Below, piece by piece: positions 11,999 to 22,949 of a stretch of 64,000 nucleotides of DNA. This stretch comes from Aegilops tauschii subsp. strangulata (Eukaryota; Streptophyta; Magnoliopsida; Poales; Poaceae), in the NCBI RefSeq assembly GCF_002575655.3, contig NC_053036.3, forward strand, positions 163,594,627 to 163,658,626, in the 5' to 3' direction. Made by a program: the position numbers and the translations under genes. Each line of letters opens with the position of its first letter. Within the stretch, counting starts at the first letter, position 1. The notes under the pieces were generated by a model. It was not told where the DNA came from. It saw nothing but the letters and a program-made list of their open reading frames with translations, and searched no databases.

Positions 11999-12950
11999 CA
12001 CCCATCTAGGGAGAAGGTCAAGGAAGAAGAAGAAGAAGAAGGGGGCTCTCTCCCCCTCTCTTCCGGTGGCGCCGGAACACCGCCGCGGCCATCATCATCA
12101 TCGCCATCTTCACCAACATCTCCATCACCTTCCCCCCTCTATCTACAACGGTCCACTCTCCCGCAACCTGCCGTACCCTCTACTTGAACATGGTGCTTTA
12201 TGCTTCATATTATTATCCAATGAAGTGTTGCCATCCTATGATGTCTGAGTGGATTTTCGTTGTCCTATCGGTGGTCTATGAATGGCTATGATTGATTTAA
12301 TTTGCTTGTGGTTATGTTGCTGTCCTTTGGTGCCCACCATATGAGCGCGCGCGTGGATCACACCATAGGGTTAGTTGTATGTTGATAGGACTATGTATTG
12401 GAGGGCAAGAGTGACAAAAGCTTCTACCTAGCATAGAAATTGATGCATATGGGATTGAAGGGGGACCAATATATCTTGATGCTATGGTTGGGTTTTACCT
12501 TAATGAATGTTAGTAGTTGCGGATGCTTGCTAATAGTTCCAATCATAAGTGCATAGAATTCCAGGTCAGGGATGACATGCTAGCAGTGGCCTCTCCCACA
12601 TAAAACTTGCTATCGGTCTAGTAAAGTAGTCAATTGCTTAGGGACAATTTCGCAACTCCTACCACCAGTTTTCCACACTCGCTATATGTACTTTATTGTG
12701 TCTTTATCTAAACAGCCCCTTTTTATTTATGCGCTCTTTATTATCTTGCAAACCTATCCAACAACACCTACAAAGTACTTCTAGTTTTATACTTGTTCTA
12801 GGTAAAGCGAACGTTAAGCATGCGTAGAGTTGTATCGGTGGTCGATAGAACTTGAGGGAATATTTGTTCTACCTTTAGCTCCTCGTTGGGTTCGACACTC
12901 TTACTTATCGAAAGAGTCTACAATTGATCCCCTATACTTGTGGGTTATCA
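11999..12950 (+). repeat. 5' LTR, 5'-truncated
   Basis: Starts inside the LTR at CATCTAGGGAGAAGG and is nearly identical to about 17955-18928. It ends GTGGGTTATCA at 12950. Roughly the first 550 bp of the LTR, including its TATA region, are missing. Confidence 0.85.
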
Positions 12951-12961
12951 AGACCTTTTTC

Positions 12962-12979
12962 TGGCGCCGTTGCCGGGGA
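12962..12979 (+). promoter_or_regulatory. Primer binding site, tRNA-Asp type
   Basis: TGGCGCCGTTGCCGGGGA lies 11 nt after the LTR end. It is the complement of the 3' end of plant tRNA-Asp(GUC), the usual primer of several Gypsy groups. Confidence 0.8.
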
Positions 12980-13074
12980 GTCATAGCGTAGGGTGAATAT
13001 TCTCGTGTGTCCTTGTTTGCTTTATCACTAAGTAATTTTTATTTGCTGTTCTAAGTTGTTCTCTATCTTTAGTT

Positions 13075-14418
13075 ATGGATATGGAACACGAAATACCAAA
13101 AAAATTAGGTGTACTTGCTGCTCATGGAGATGGGGAACCTCCTAAAACCCTCGATGCTCGTTATGTGACAGATATTATGTACTACTTTGATAATCCTGAG
13201 AAAACCCCATTCAATCTGGTAATGGAAGACACGTTGGATCAACGTGAATACTTTAGGGATTATCGCTTGACTCAAAAAGGGAAACTATTATGGGATCAAA
13301 TTTATATGTTGAAGTGGTATGCTCGGCAAGTATGCTTGAGTTATGATTATACTTGTTGCTCTACGATGAAGGCTCCACACCTTCCCTTTTCATGCAAATT
13401 TAATGATAATAAAACCTTAGCTTCTTATGGTAATGGTATATATGATTATTATGATGTGGAACAAATAGAAGAATTTGTTGATTTTATGGGTGCTTATGAA
13501 ATTGAATCTTTGTTCGGAGAGTGTGAAAATCTTTATGATGCTGTTTATAGACCTGAAAATTTAGCTATCCTTAAATATTGCTATGAGAATTATGAATTCA
13601 ATTCCGATATTGATGAATTTATTGAGAAAGTCTCCGCTGTCCAAGAAGAGACTAATATTTTGCAGGAGCCTATGGAAGAAGAAAGTAATGACATTGTGAG
13701 CTCATTGGATGAAAAAGATGATGAGGAGAGCGAAGAACAAAAGGAGGAAGAGCGGATTAGCTACCCGTGCCCACCTTCTAATGAGAGTAACTCTTCAACT
13801 CATACATTGTTTAATTTCCCTTCGTGCTTACCGAAGGATGGTTGCTATGATGATTGTTATGATCCCGTTGATTCTTTTGAAATATCCCTTTTTGATGATG
13901 CTTGCTATGCTTGTGGCCAAGATGCCAATATGAATTATGATTATGGAGATGAACTTGCTATAGTTCCTTATGTTAAACATGAAATAGTTGCTATTGCACC
14001 CACGCATGATAGTCCTATTATCTTTTTGAATTCTCCCGACTACACTATATCGGAGAAGTTTGCCCTTATTAAGGATTATATTGATGGGTTGCCTTTTACC
14101 GTTGCACGTGATGATTTTGATGAATATAATATGCATGTGCTTGCTGCTCCTACTTGCAATTATTATGAGAGAGGAACTATATCTCCACCTCTCTATGTTT
14201 CCCACATGATAAAATTGCAAGAAATTCTTTATACTATGCATTGGCCTTTACTTTGTGTGCATGAATTGTTCTTTTATGACATGCCGATGCATAGGAAGAG
14301 AGCTAGACTTCGTCATTACATGATATATGTTACTTTGTGCTCACTACTAAATTACAAATCATTGTTAATTAAAATTGGCTTTGATATACCTTGGGATCCG
14401 GGTGGATTCATTACTTGA
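13075..14418 (+). CDS. Retroelement-borne ORF of unknown function, 447 residues
   Basis: An uninterrupted frame starting MDMEHEIPKK and ending at TGA 14418, about 125 bp after the LTR and in the place where gag normally starts. The protein is rich in Asp, Glu and Tyr, with a strongly acidic stretch at about 187-227. Cys-Tyr-Asp-rich motifs lie near 256-281 (GCYDDCYD, CYACGQD) and the tail is basic-hydrophobic (MHRKRARLRHY). No CCHC zinc knuckle, retropepsin DTG/DSG, reverse transcriptase or integrase motif was seen, so it is not an ordinary gag-pol. Whether it is a highly derived gag or something else is not clear. Codon use is AT-rich, unlike the GC-rich neighbours. The open frame suggests a recent insertion or selection within the family. 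Confidence 0.6.
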   Translation: MDMEHEIPKKLGVLAAHGDGEPPKTLDARYVTDIMYYFDNPEKTPFNLVMEDTLDQREYFRDYRLTQKGKLLWDQIYMLKWYARQVCLSYDYTCCSTMKAPHLPFSCKFNDNKTLASYGNGIYDYYDVEQIEEFVDFMGAYEIESLFGECENLYDAVYRPENLAILKYCYENYEFNSDIDEFIEKVSAVQEETNILQEPMEEESNDIVSSLDEKDDEESEEQKEEERISYPCPPSNESNSSTHTLFNFPSCLPKDGCYDDCYDPVDSFEISLFDDACYACGQDANMNYDYGDELAIVPYVKHEIVAIAPTHDSPIIFLNSPDYTISEKFALIKDYIDGLPFTVARDDFDEYNMHVLAAPTCNYYERGTISPPLYVSHMIKLQEILYTMHWPLLCVHELFFYDMPMHRKRARLRHYMIYVTLCSLLNYKSLLIKIGFDIPWDPGGFIT

Positions 14419-17406
14419 GCACCATATGCCTAGCTTAATGGCTTTAAAGAAAGCGCTGCCAGGGAGATAACCCGGAAGTTTTAGAGAGTCATTTATTTCT
14501 GTTGTGTGCTTTTATAAAGTTTAAAAACAAAAAATAAATAAAGAGGGGAACCCAAAACTTTTCAAAAAGAAAAGTGAAAGTGAGATAGACGAGCATTGTG
14601 AAAGTGGGGGACGTCCTTGAACTTTGTTCATGCCCATGGAAACTTTGTGAATCTTAATTACAGAAACTTTTCAAAAATAATAATTATCCCCTTGTACAAT
14701 TCCATTGTATTATAAAAATAATGTGCCAAGGTTTGCCCTAGGATGTTTACAATGCTTGTTGGTTTGTGCGGTGCAGGACAGAAACTTTGGCTGTAGTGCG
14801 CGATTTTAAATTTTTTACTGGGACGTCAAATGGTTCTGAAACTTTTTGCACTGTCTTTCTATACAAATTTTTTATTTTTCCTAATTTTGATATAATTTTT
14901 GGAGTACCAGAGGTATGGTGAATGTTCAGATTATTGCAGACTGTTCTGTTTTAGAGAGATTCTGTTTTCGATGCATAGTTTGCTTGTTTCGATGAAACTA
15001 TCAATTTATATCAGTGGATTAAGCGATGGAAAAGTTATATTACAGTAGCTACAATGCAAAAAAATATGAATTGGTTTGCAACAGTACTTAGAGTAGTGAT
15101 TTGCTTTATTATTCTAACGGATCTTACCGAGTTTTCTGTTGAAGTTTTGTGTGGATGAAGTGTTCGATGATCAAGAAGGTCTCGATGTGAGGAGAAGGAA
15201 GAGAGGCAAGAGCTCAAGCTTGGGGATGCCCAAGGCACCCCAAGTAAATATTCAAGGAGACTCAGGCGTCTAAGCTTGGGGAGGCCCCGGAAGGCATCCC
15301 ATCTTTCTTCAACAAGTATCGGTATGTTTTCGGATTCGTTTCGTTCATGCGATATGTGCAAATCTTGGAGCGTCTTTTGCATTTAGTTTTCACTTTTATT
15401 TTATGCGCCATGCTGGTATGAGATAGTCCTTGGTTGATTTATAGAATGCTCTTTGCACTTCACTTATATCTTTTGAGTATGGCTTTATAGAATGCTTCAT
15501 GTGCTTCACATATATCATTTGAAGTTTGGGTTGCCTGTTTCTCTTTACATAGAAAACCGCCATTTGTAGAATGCTCTTCTGCTTCACTTATATTTGTTAG
15601 AGCGTGGGCATATCTTTTGTAGAAAGAATTAAACTCTCTTGCTTCACTTATATCTATTTAGAGAGATGAGAGGAACTGGTCATTCACATGGTTAGTCATA
15701 AAATCCTACATAAAACTTGTAGATCACTGAATATGATATGTTTGATTCCTTGCAATAGTTTTGCGATATAAAGATGGTGATATTAGAGTCATGCTAGTGG
15801 GTAGTTGTGGATTAGTAGAAATACTTGTGTTGAGGTTTGTGGTTCCCGTAACATGCACGTATGGTGAACCGTTATGTAACGAAGTCGGAGCATGAGGTAT
15901 TTATTGATTGTCTTCCTTATGAGTGGCAGTCGGGGACGAGCAATTGTCTTTTCCTACCAATCTATCCCCCTAGGGGCATGCGTAGTAGTACTTTGCTTCG
16001 AGGGCTAATAAACTTTTGCAATAAGTATATGAGTTCTTTATGACTAATGTGAGTCCATGGATTATACGCACACTCACCCTTCCATCATTGCTAGCCTCTT
16101 CGGTACCGTGCATTGCCCTTTCTCACCTCGAGAGTTGGTGTAAACTTCGCCGGTGCATCCAAACTCCGTGATACGATACGCTCTATCACACATAAACCTC
16201 CTTATATCTTCCTCAAAACAGCCACCATACCTACCTATCATGGCATTTCCATAGCCATTCCGAGATATATTGCCATGCAACTTCCATCATCATCATATAC
16301 ATGACTTGAGCATTTATTGTCATATTGCTTTGCATGATCGTAAGATAGCTAGCATGATGTTTTCATGGCTTGTCCATTTTTGATATCATTGCTACGCTAG
16401 ATCATTGCACATCCGGGTACACCGCCGGAGGCATTCATATAGAGTCATATCTTTGTTCTAGTTTCAAGTTGTAATATTGAGTTGTAAGTAAATAAAAGTG
16501 TGATGATCATCATTATTAGAGCATTGCCCCAAGAAAAAAAAAGAGAGGCCAAAGAAGCCTAAATACAAAAGGGGGACAAAGAAGCCCGCAAAAAAAAGAA
16601 AAAAGAAAAAAAGAAAAGGGGGCAATGTTACTATCCTTTTACCACACTTGTGCTTCAAAGTAGCACCATGTTCTTCATATAGAGAGTCTCTTGAGTTATC
16701 ACTTTCATATACTAGTGGGAATTTTCATTATAGAACTCGGCTTGTATATTCCAACGATGGGCTTCCTCAAATGCCCTAGGTCTTCATGAGCAAGCAAGTT
16801 GGATGCACACCCACTTAGTTTCAGTTTGAGCTTTCATATACTTATAGCTCTAGTGCGTCCGTTGCATGGCAATCCCTACTCCTCACATTGACATCAATTG
16901 ATGGGCATCTCCATAGCCCGTTGATTAGCCGCGTCGATGTGAGACTTTCTCCTTTTTTGTCTTCTCCACATAACCCCCATCATCATATTCTATTCCACCC
17001 ATAGTGCTATATCTCCATGGCTTGCGCTCATGTATTGCGTGAGGGTTGAAAAGACTGAAGCGCGTTAAAAAGTATGAACCAATTGCTCGGCTTGTCATCG
17101 GGGTTGTGCATGATGTGAATATTTTGTGTGGTGAAGATGGAGCATAGCCAGACTATATGATTTTGTAGGGATAACTTTCTTTGGCCATGTTATTTTGAAA
17201 AGACATGATTGCTTTATTAGTAGGCTTGAAGTATTATTGTTTTTATGTCAAATGATAGACTATTGCTTTGAATCACTCGTGTCTTAATATTCATGCCATG
17301 ATTAGATTATGTGATCAAGATTATGCTAGGTAGCATTCCACATCAAAAAAATTCTTTTTTATCATTTACCTACTCGAGGACGAGCAGGAATTAAGCTTGG
17401 GAATGC
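14419..17406 (+). other. Non-coding internal region up to the polypurine tract
   Basis: AT-rich, with no protein family signal on either strand. A poly-A/G stretch lies at 16530-16620. The stretch at 15390-15660 has four spaced copies of a TAGAATGCTC...GCTTCACTTATAT phrase. It ends with GAGGACGAGCAGGAATTAAG and CTTGGGAATGC directly before the 3' LTR, the expected place for a polypurine tract. Confidence 0.6.
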
Positions 17407-18928
17407 TGATACGTCTCCGTCGTATCTATAATTTTTGATTGTTCCATGCCAATATTATTCAACTTTCATATACTTTTGGCAACTTTTTATACTATTTTTT
17501 GGGACTAACATATTGATCCAGTGCCCAATGCCAGTTCCTGTTTGTTGCATGTTTTATGTTTCGCAGAAACCCCATATGAAACGGAATCCAAACGGGATAA
17601 AAACGGACGGAGAATATTTTTGGAATATTTGGGGAATAGGGGAAGAAAAATCAACGCGAGACGGTGCCCGAGGTGGCCACGAGGCAGGGGGCGCGCCCCT
17701 GACCCTCGTGGGCCACCTGTAAGGCGGTTGCTGCTCTTCTTCGGCCGCAAGAAAGCTAATTTCCGGAGAAAAATCTGGGCCAAGGTTTCAATCCAATCGG
17801 AGTGACGGATCTCCATATATATATACGAAACGGTGCAACGGCAGAATACCAAAGCGCAGAAACAGAGAGAGACAGAGAGACAGATCCAATCTCGGAGGGG
17901 CTCTCGCCCCTCCCACGCCATGGAGACCAAGGACCAGAGGGGAAACCCTCCTCCCATCTAGGGAGAAGGTCAAGGAATAAGAAGAAGAAGAAGAAGGGGG
18001 GCTCTCTCCCCCTCTCTTCCGGTGGCGCCGGAACACCGCCGCGGTCATCATCACCATCGCCATCTTCACCAACACCTCCGCCATCTTCACCAACATCTCC
18101 ATCACCTTCCCCCCTCTATCTACAGTGGTCCACGCTCCCGCAACCCGCTGTACCCTCTACTTGAACATGGTGCTTTATGCTTCATATTATTATCGAATGA
18201 TGTGTTGCCATCCTATGATGTCTGAGTAGATTTTCGTTGTCCTATCGGTGGTTGATGAATTGCTATGATTGATTTAATTTGCTTGCGGTTATGTTGATGT
18301 CCTTTGGTGCCCATCATATGAGCGCGCGTGTGGATCACACCATAGGGTTAGTTGTATGTTGATAGGACTATGTATTGGAGGGCAAGAGTGACAGAAGCTT
18401 CTACCTAGCATAGAAATTGATGCATACGGGATTGAAGGGGGACCAATATATCTTAATGCTATGGTTGGGTTTTACCTTAATGAACGTTAGTAGTTGCGGA
18501 TGCTTGCTAATAGTTCCAATCATAAGTGCATAGAATTCCAAGTCAGGGATGACATGCTAGGAGTGGCCTCTTCCACATAAAACTTGCTATCGGTCTAGTA
18601 AAGTAGTCAATTGCTTAGGGAAAATTTCGCAACACCTACCACCACTTTTCCACACTCGCTATATTTACTTTATTGTGTCTTTATCTAAACAGCCCCCCTT
18701 TTATTTACGCGCTCTTTATTATGTTGCAAACCTATCCAACAACACCTACAAAGTACTTCTAGTTTTATACTCGTTCTAGGTAAAGCGAACGTTAAGCGTG
18801 CGTAGAGTTGTATCGGTGGTCGATAGAACTTGAGGGAATATTTGTTCTACCTTTAGCTCCTCATTGGGTTCGACACTCTTACTTATCGAAAGAGGCTACA
18901 ATTGATCCCCTATACTTGTGGGTTATCA
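17407..18928 (+). repeat. 3' LTR, complete (1522 bp)
   Basis: Starts TGATACGTCTCCGTCG and ends GGGTTATCA, so the termini are the usual TG/CA with a short inverted TGATA/TATCA. A TATA box sits at 17815-17825. The following bases are Maximus integrase; the candidate TSD ATGAT at 18929 cannot be paired because the left flank is gone. Confidence 0.85.
17815..17825 (+). promoter_or_regulatory. LTR TATA box
   Basis: CCATATATATATACG inside the complete LTR, followed by a purine-rich leader. The truncated 5' LTR lacks this box, so this copy's own 5' promoter is lost. Confidence 0.55.
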
Positions 18929-21521
18929 ATGATGACGACACGTCCCTTCGAGCTGCTTCACATGGACTTATTCGGCCCTACTCACTACTCTACCCTCACT
19001 ACCACTACTTGCCTCTATGGCTTCGTCATTTTTGATGATTACTCGAGATATACATGGGTGCACATGATTCTCTACAAGACTGAAGTGCAGGATGTCTTCA
19101 GAAGATTCGCCAATCGTGCTATGACCAACTATGGCATCAAGATCAAGCACATCCAAAGTGACAACGGCACAGAATTCAAGAACACCGGCCTCGGCACTTA
19201 TATCGATACATTGGGCATCACACATGAGTTCTCAGCTCCATACACACCTCAGCAGAATGGCATCATGGAGCGCAAGAACAGAACCCTCATTGAGATGGCA
19301 CAGATGATGCTTGATGAGTACAAGACTCCAAGGAAGTTCTGGCCTGAAGCTATTGATACTGCATGCCACATCATCAACCGCGTTTATCTTCACAAGTTCT
19401 TAAAGAAGACATCATATGAGCTCCTGACTGGTAAGAAGCCAAACGTCAGCTATTTCAGAGTATTTGGTGCTAGGTGCTGGATCAACGATCCACATCACAC
19501 TTCAAAATTTGCACCGAAAGCACATGAAGGTTTTATGCTTGGCTATGGAAGGATTCGCACTCCTACAGAGTCTTCAACCTCTTTCACTACAAAGTGGTTG
19601 AAACTGTGGATGTGCGGTTCGATGAGACTAACGGCTCGCAAAGAGAGCACCTGCCAAATGTGCTAGATGAAGCTACACCGAGTGAATCTATCAAGCTTAT
19701 GGGTACTGGAGAAATCATACCTTCAGAGGCACAGGCTGGAGAGGAAATCATCATTTCTATACCTAATCAGCCTGAAGACACTGCTTAGCCTGAAGCCAAT
19801 GCTAAAAATGAAGACAATGATCAACAGGGACAAAATCTTCGTCCAGTTCATCCTCGTGTTGCAAATGAAGTACAGATTGAGAAGATAATTGATAGCATCA
19901 ATGCACCTGGTCCACTCACTCATTCAAGAGCAACACAGCTAGCAAATTTCTGTTGGCACTTTGCATTTGTCTCAATATCCGAACCTAGGAAAGTTGATGA
20001 AGCCTTCATGGAACCTGAATGGATTCAAGCCATGCAAGAAGAGCTTCAACAGTTCAAGCTGAACAATGTATGGGAGCTAGTAAAGCGTCCAGATCCTCGC
20101 AAGCACAACATCATCGATACCAAATGGATCTATCACAACAAACAAGATGAGCATGGTCAAGTTGTCAGAAACAAGGCTCGTCTTGTTGCTCAAGGTTACA
20201 CACAAGTTGAATTGATTGACTTCGATGAAACATTTGCTCCTGTGGCTAGGCTTGAAGCCATTCGCATACTGCTAGCCTATGCCAACCACAACAACATTCT
20301 TCTGTACCAAATGGATGTAAAGAGTGCCTTTCTCAACAGCAAAATTGAAGAAGAAGTGTATGTTGCACAACCACCTGGTTTTGAAGACCCAAAGCGTCCT
20401 GACATGGTATAAGAGCTCAACAAGGCGTTGTATGGCCTCAAACAACCACCTCGAGCTTGTATGACACACTCAAAGACTTCCTGAAGAGCAAAGGCTTCAA
20501 ACCTGGTTCTCTAGGTCCCACTCTCTTCACGAAGACATATGATGGTGAACTGTTTGTATGCCAAATCTATGTGGATGACATTATCTTCGGCTGCACTGGC
20601 AAGAGATACGGTGATGATTTTGGGCATATGATGCAAGAGCAATATCAGATGTCCATGATGGGTGAGCTGAAATTCTTTCTTGGTCTTCGAATCCGTCAGC
20701 AAAGCAATGCCATCTTCATTTCACAAGAAAAATATCTCAAAAATTGCCCGAAGAAGTTTGGAATGCAAGACTGCAAAGGGTACACGACGCCAATGCCAAC
20801 CAAAGGCCAATTGGGCCCTGACGACAGTGGTAAAGAGTTCGATCAAAAGGTATACCGCTCCATGATTGGTTCTTTACTCTACTTATGTGCATCTAGGCCT
20901 GATATAATGCTTAGCCTTTGCATGTGTGCTTTATTCCAAGCGGCACCAAAGGAATTGCATCACTTAGCTGTGAAGCGAATTCTTCGATATTTGGCTTACA
21001 CCCCAACACTAGGGTTATGGTATCCAAAGGGCTCAGAGTTTGATCTAGTTGGATTCTCAGATGCTGATTATGCTGGTGACAAGGTTGATCGCAAGTCCAC
21101 ATCAAGCACATGTCACTTTCTTGGACGATCTCTGGTCTGTTGGTCTTCGAAGAAGCAGAACTGTGTATCACTCTCCACTGCTGAATCTGAATACATTGCT
21201 GCTGGATCTTGCTGCGCTCAGCTTCCATGGATGAAGCAAACTCTCAAGGACTATGGCATCCACCTGAAGCATGCGCCACTCTACTGCGACAACGAAAGGG
21301 CCATCAAGATTGCCAACAATCCAGTCCAGCACTCGAAGACAAAGCACATTTAGATCCATCATCACTTTCTCAGAGATCATGTCATGAAGGAAGTTATTGA
21401 TATCATTCACGTCAACACTGAAGGGCAATTGGCAGATATCTTCACAAAGCCCGTGGATGAAAAAAGGTTTTGTAAGTTGCGGTGTGAGCTAAATATCTTA
21501 GAATCCTCAAATGTCCTGTGA
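18929..21521 (+). pseudogene. Maximus-type Copia pol: integrase, RT, RNase H
   Basis: Integrase core with HMDLFGP (about 18959), QSDNGTEF (about 19156) and MERKNRT (about 19264); linker; reverse transcriptase from about 20020 with the catalytic YVDDI at 20568; and Copia RNase H with DADYAGD (about 21060) and YCDNERAI. It starts directly after an inserted LTR, so the zinc domain is missing. Damage includes a frameshift near 19555, in-frame stops near 19788 and 20412, a second frameshift near 20450 just after the ALYGLKQ motif, and a stop at 21353. The final stop is TGA at 21519-21521. It is non-functional, but the catalytic words remain readable. Confidence 0.9.
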
Positions 21522-22949
21522 TTGGACACACATCCTAACACTTATGCATTTTGATGACTTAGATGTGCAACACACAAAGTAACGTATATCTTCAATCAAT
21601 GAAGACATACACTCTAAGTGCGAATACATTAACGCGGAATTTGACTTTGGAGTGCCACAATAATTGTGCGCCGTGTCTGGGTCTAATACTTCCTATACGG
21701 TGGGTAATGCCACCACCAAACTTTCTCGAAGATTTTTCTTTTGGCATCATGATTGCATTATCTTCGCATTTGGTTTGTCTTCAACATTGATATGTCTTCT
21801 AGGTTTATCTTCACAATGTGATTTGGTCTTTTTGATGAATATATATATATATATGGTGTTATGTCCTCTACAGCATTCACTTATTGCTATGTCTTCGAAC
21901 TTGCCATTTTCCGAACTAAGTGAATGTGATTGGACCCTAACCCCTTCTATGCTTCTTCCTCAAACTCTCTATCTAGTCATATGCATTCTGTTAAAACTTG
22001 TCGAATGTCTTCACTGCGTCCTTGTCAGCGGAAGATACAGAGACACACATTTAAAACTGCTTTCAATGTTATATCTCTTTTGCCTGAAAACCGGAGAAGC
22101 CGGAACGACCACCCTACAAACCAGGCGTGCGTGGGAACATGGAACGACTTCCAAGGAGTTGCATGCATGCCACATGCCCATCAGATGTGAACCGCCAAGG
22201 GCACCAGCGTAATTGCATTGTGCATCCCTGTACCATATAAATACCCATCCCGCGCATCATTATCTCTTCTTCCATGTCGCCACCTCGCTCAAACCCTAGC
22301 GCCACCGCTAGCTCGTGTCGACGCCGGAGATGAAGTGCTTAGCTGCCGCGACCTCTACGACACCGTCCTCACGCCAACCGCGGACCACGTCTTCTCCGCC
22401 GCCGTCGTAGGTGTCTTCCGCCGCCAAGTTAGGGCACGGAAGATTGGACTGCTCGGCCTCCCTTCCGCCTTGTCTAGCAGTTCGTTTGGGGTAAATAAAT
22501 CTCACTTTTAACAGTATTTTTGATCTGTCAAATCCATCCACTTCAACCAAAAGTGGTTTCTATACTTCTAAATCTGGATCTGTCTCTTTCTGAATCTCAT
22601 ATCTTGCAAAGTATATTCACTTATGCTTCATAACTAGTTAGATTCCTCACTTGTACTGACTCATGGATTCGTACAAATCTGGAACCAACCCTCTTCAAAT
22701 AAATGAATGTCTTTGCTCTATGAGGTCACTATCTTCAAACTGAGTTATCTTCAAAATCTTCTGAGAAAGGATACGACCTCTTCCCCTTCCCTCGCATCTC
22801 TAATGCTTTCACAGGTACATGTTCATGGGAGAATCCCTTGGTTCTCATAGTCTGCATTCATTTGCAAAGTTCTTACATCATCATATTCACTCCCCTGAAG
22901 CTAGTTCTTGTCTGACCAGTAGACGGAAGCCTTTCACTATTCTGAAGTC
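21522..22949 (+). other. Spacer between pol and the extra 3' ORF, with promoter-like leader
   Basis: Non-coding. A short (TA)n run lies at about 21839-21854. A TATAAATA box at 22236 is followed by a leader-like stretch with CAAACCCTAGC (about 22290), a GC-rich patch (22300-22490), then a T-rich, intron-like stretch ending CTTTCACAG near 22815. Confidence 0.5.
22236..22243 (+). promoter_or_regulatory. TATA box upstream of the extra 3' ORF
   Basis: TATAAATA, about 700 bp before the ORF. Its position after pol suggests a separate transcript for the 3' ORF; this is inference from sequence words only. Confidence 0.4.

Larger units (their letters stand above)
11999..18928 (+). mobile_element. Gypsy-like element without pol (TGATACGTCTCC-type LTRs)
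   Basis: A 5'-truncated LTR (11999-12950) matches the last part of a complete LTR at 17407-18928. Between them are a tRNA-Asp primer binding site, one 447-residue ORF and about 3 kb of non-coding DNA. No protease, reverse transcriptase or integrase is present, so the copy depends on enzymes from elsewhere. It lies against the Maximus integrase on its right, but what precedes it is not Maximus, so the left flank and the first part of the LTR were lost. The LTR resembles Fatima/Jeli-type Triticeae LTRs (name tentative). Confidence 0.75.

Noticed and set aside
17505..18164. Overlapping ORFs in the TGATACGTCTCC-type LTR
   Set aside because: Both strands open through GC-rich and simple-repeat LTR sequence; the same stretch recurs in the other LTR copy without conserved frame.
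22218..22511. 97-residue ORF in the Maximus spacer
   Set aside because: Lies in the presumed leader, has no homology signal and is interrupted before the main accessory ORF.
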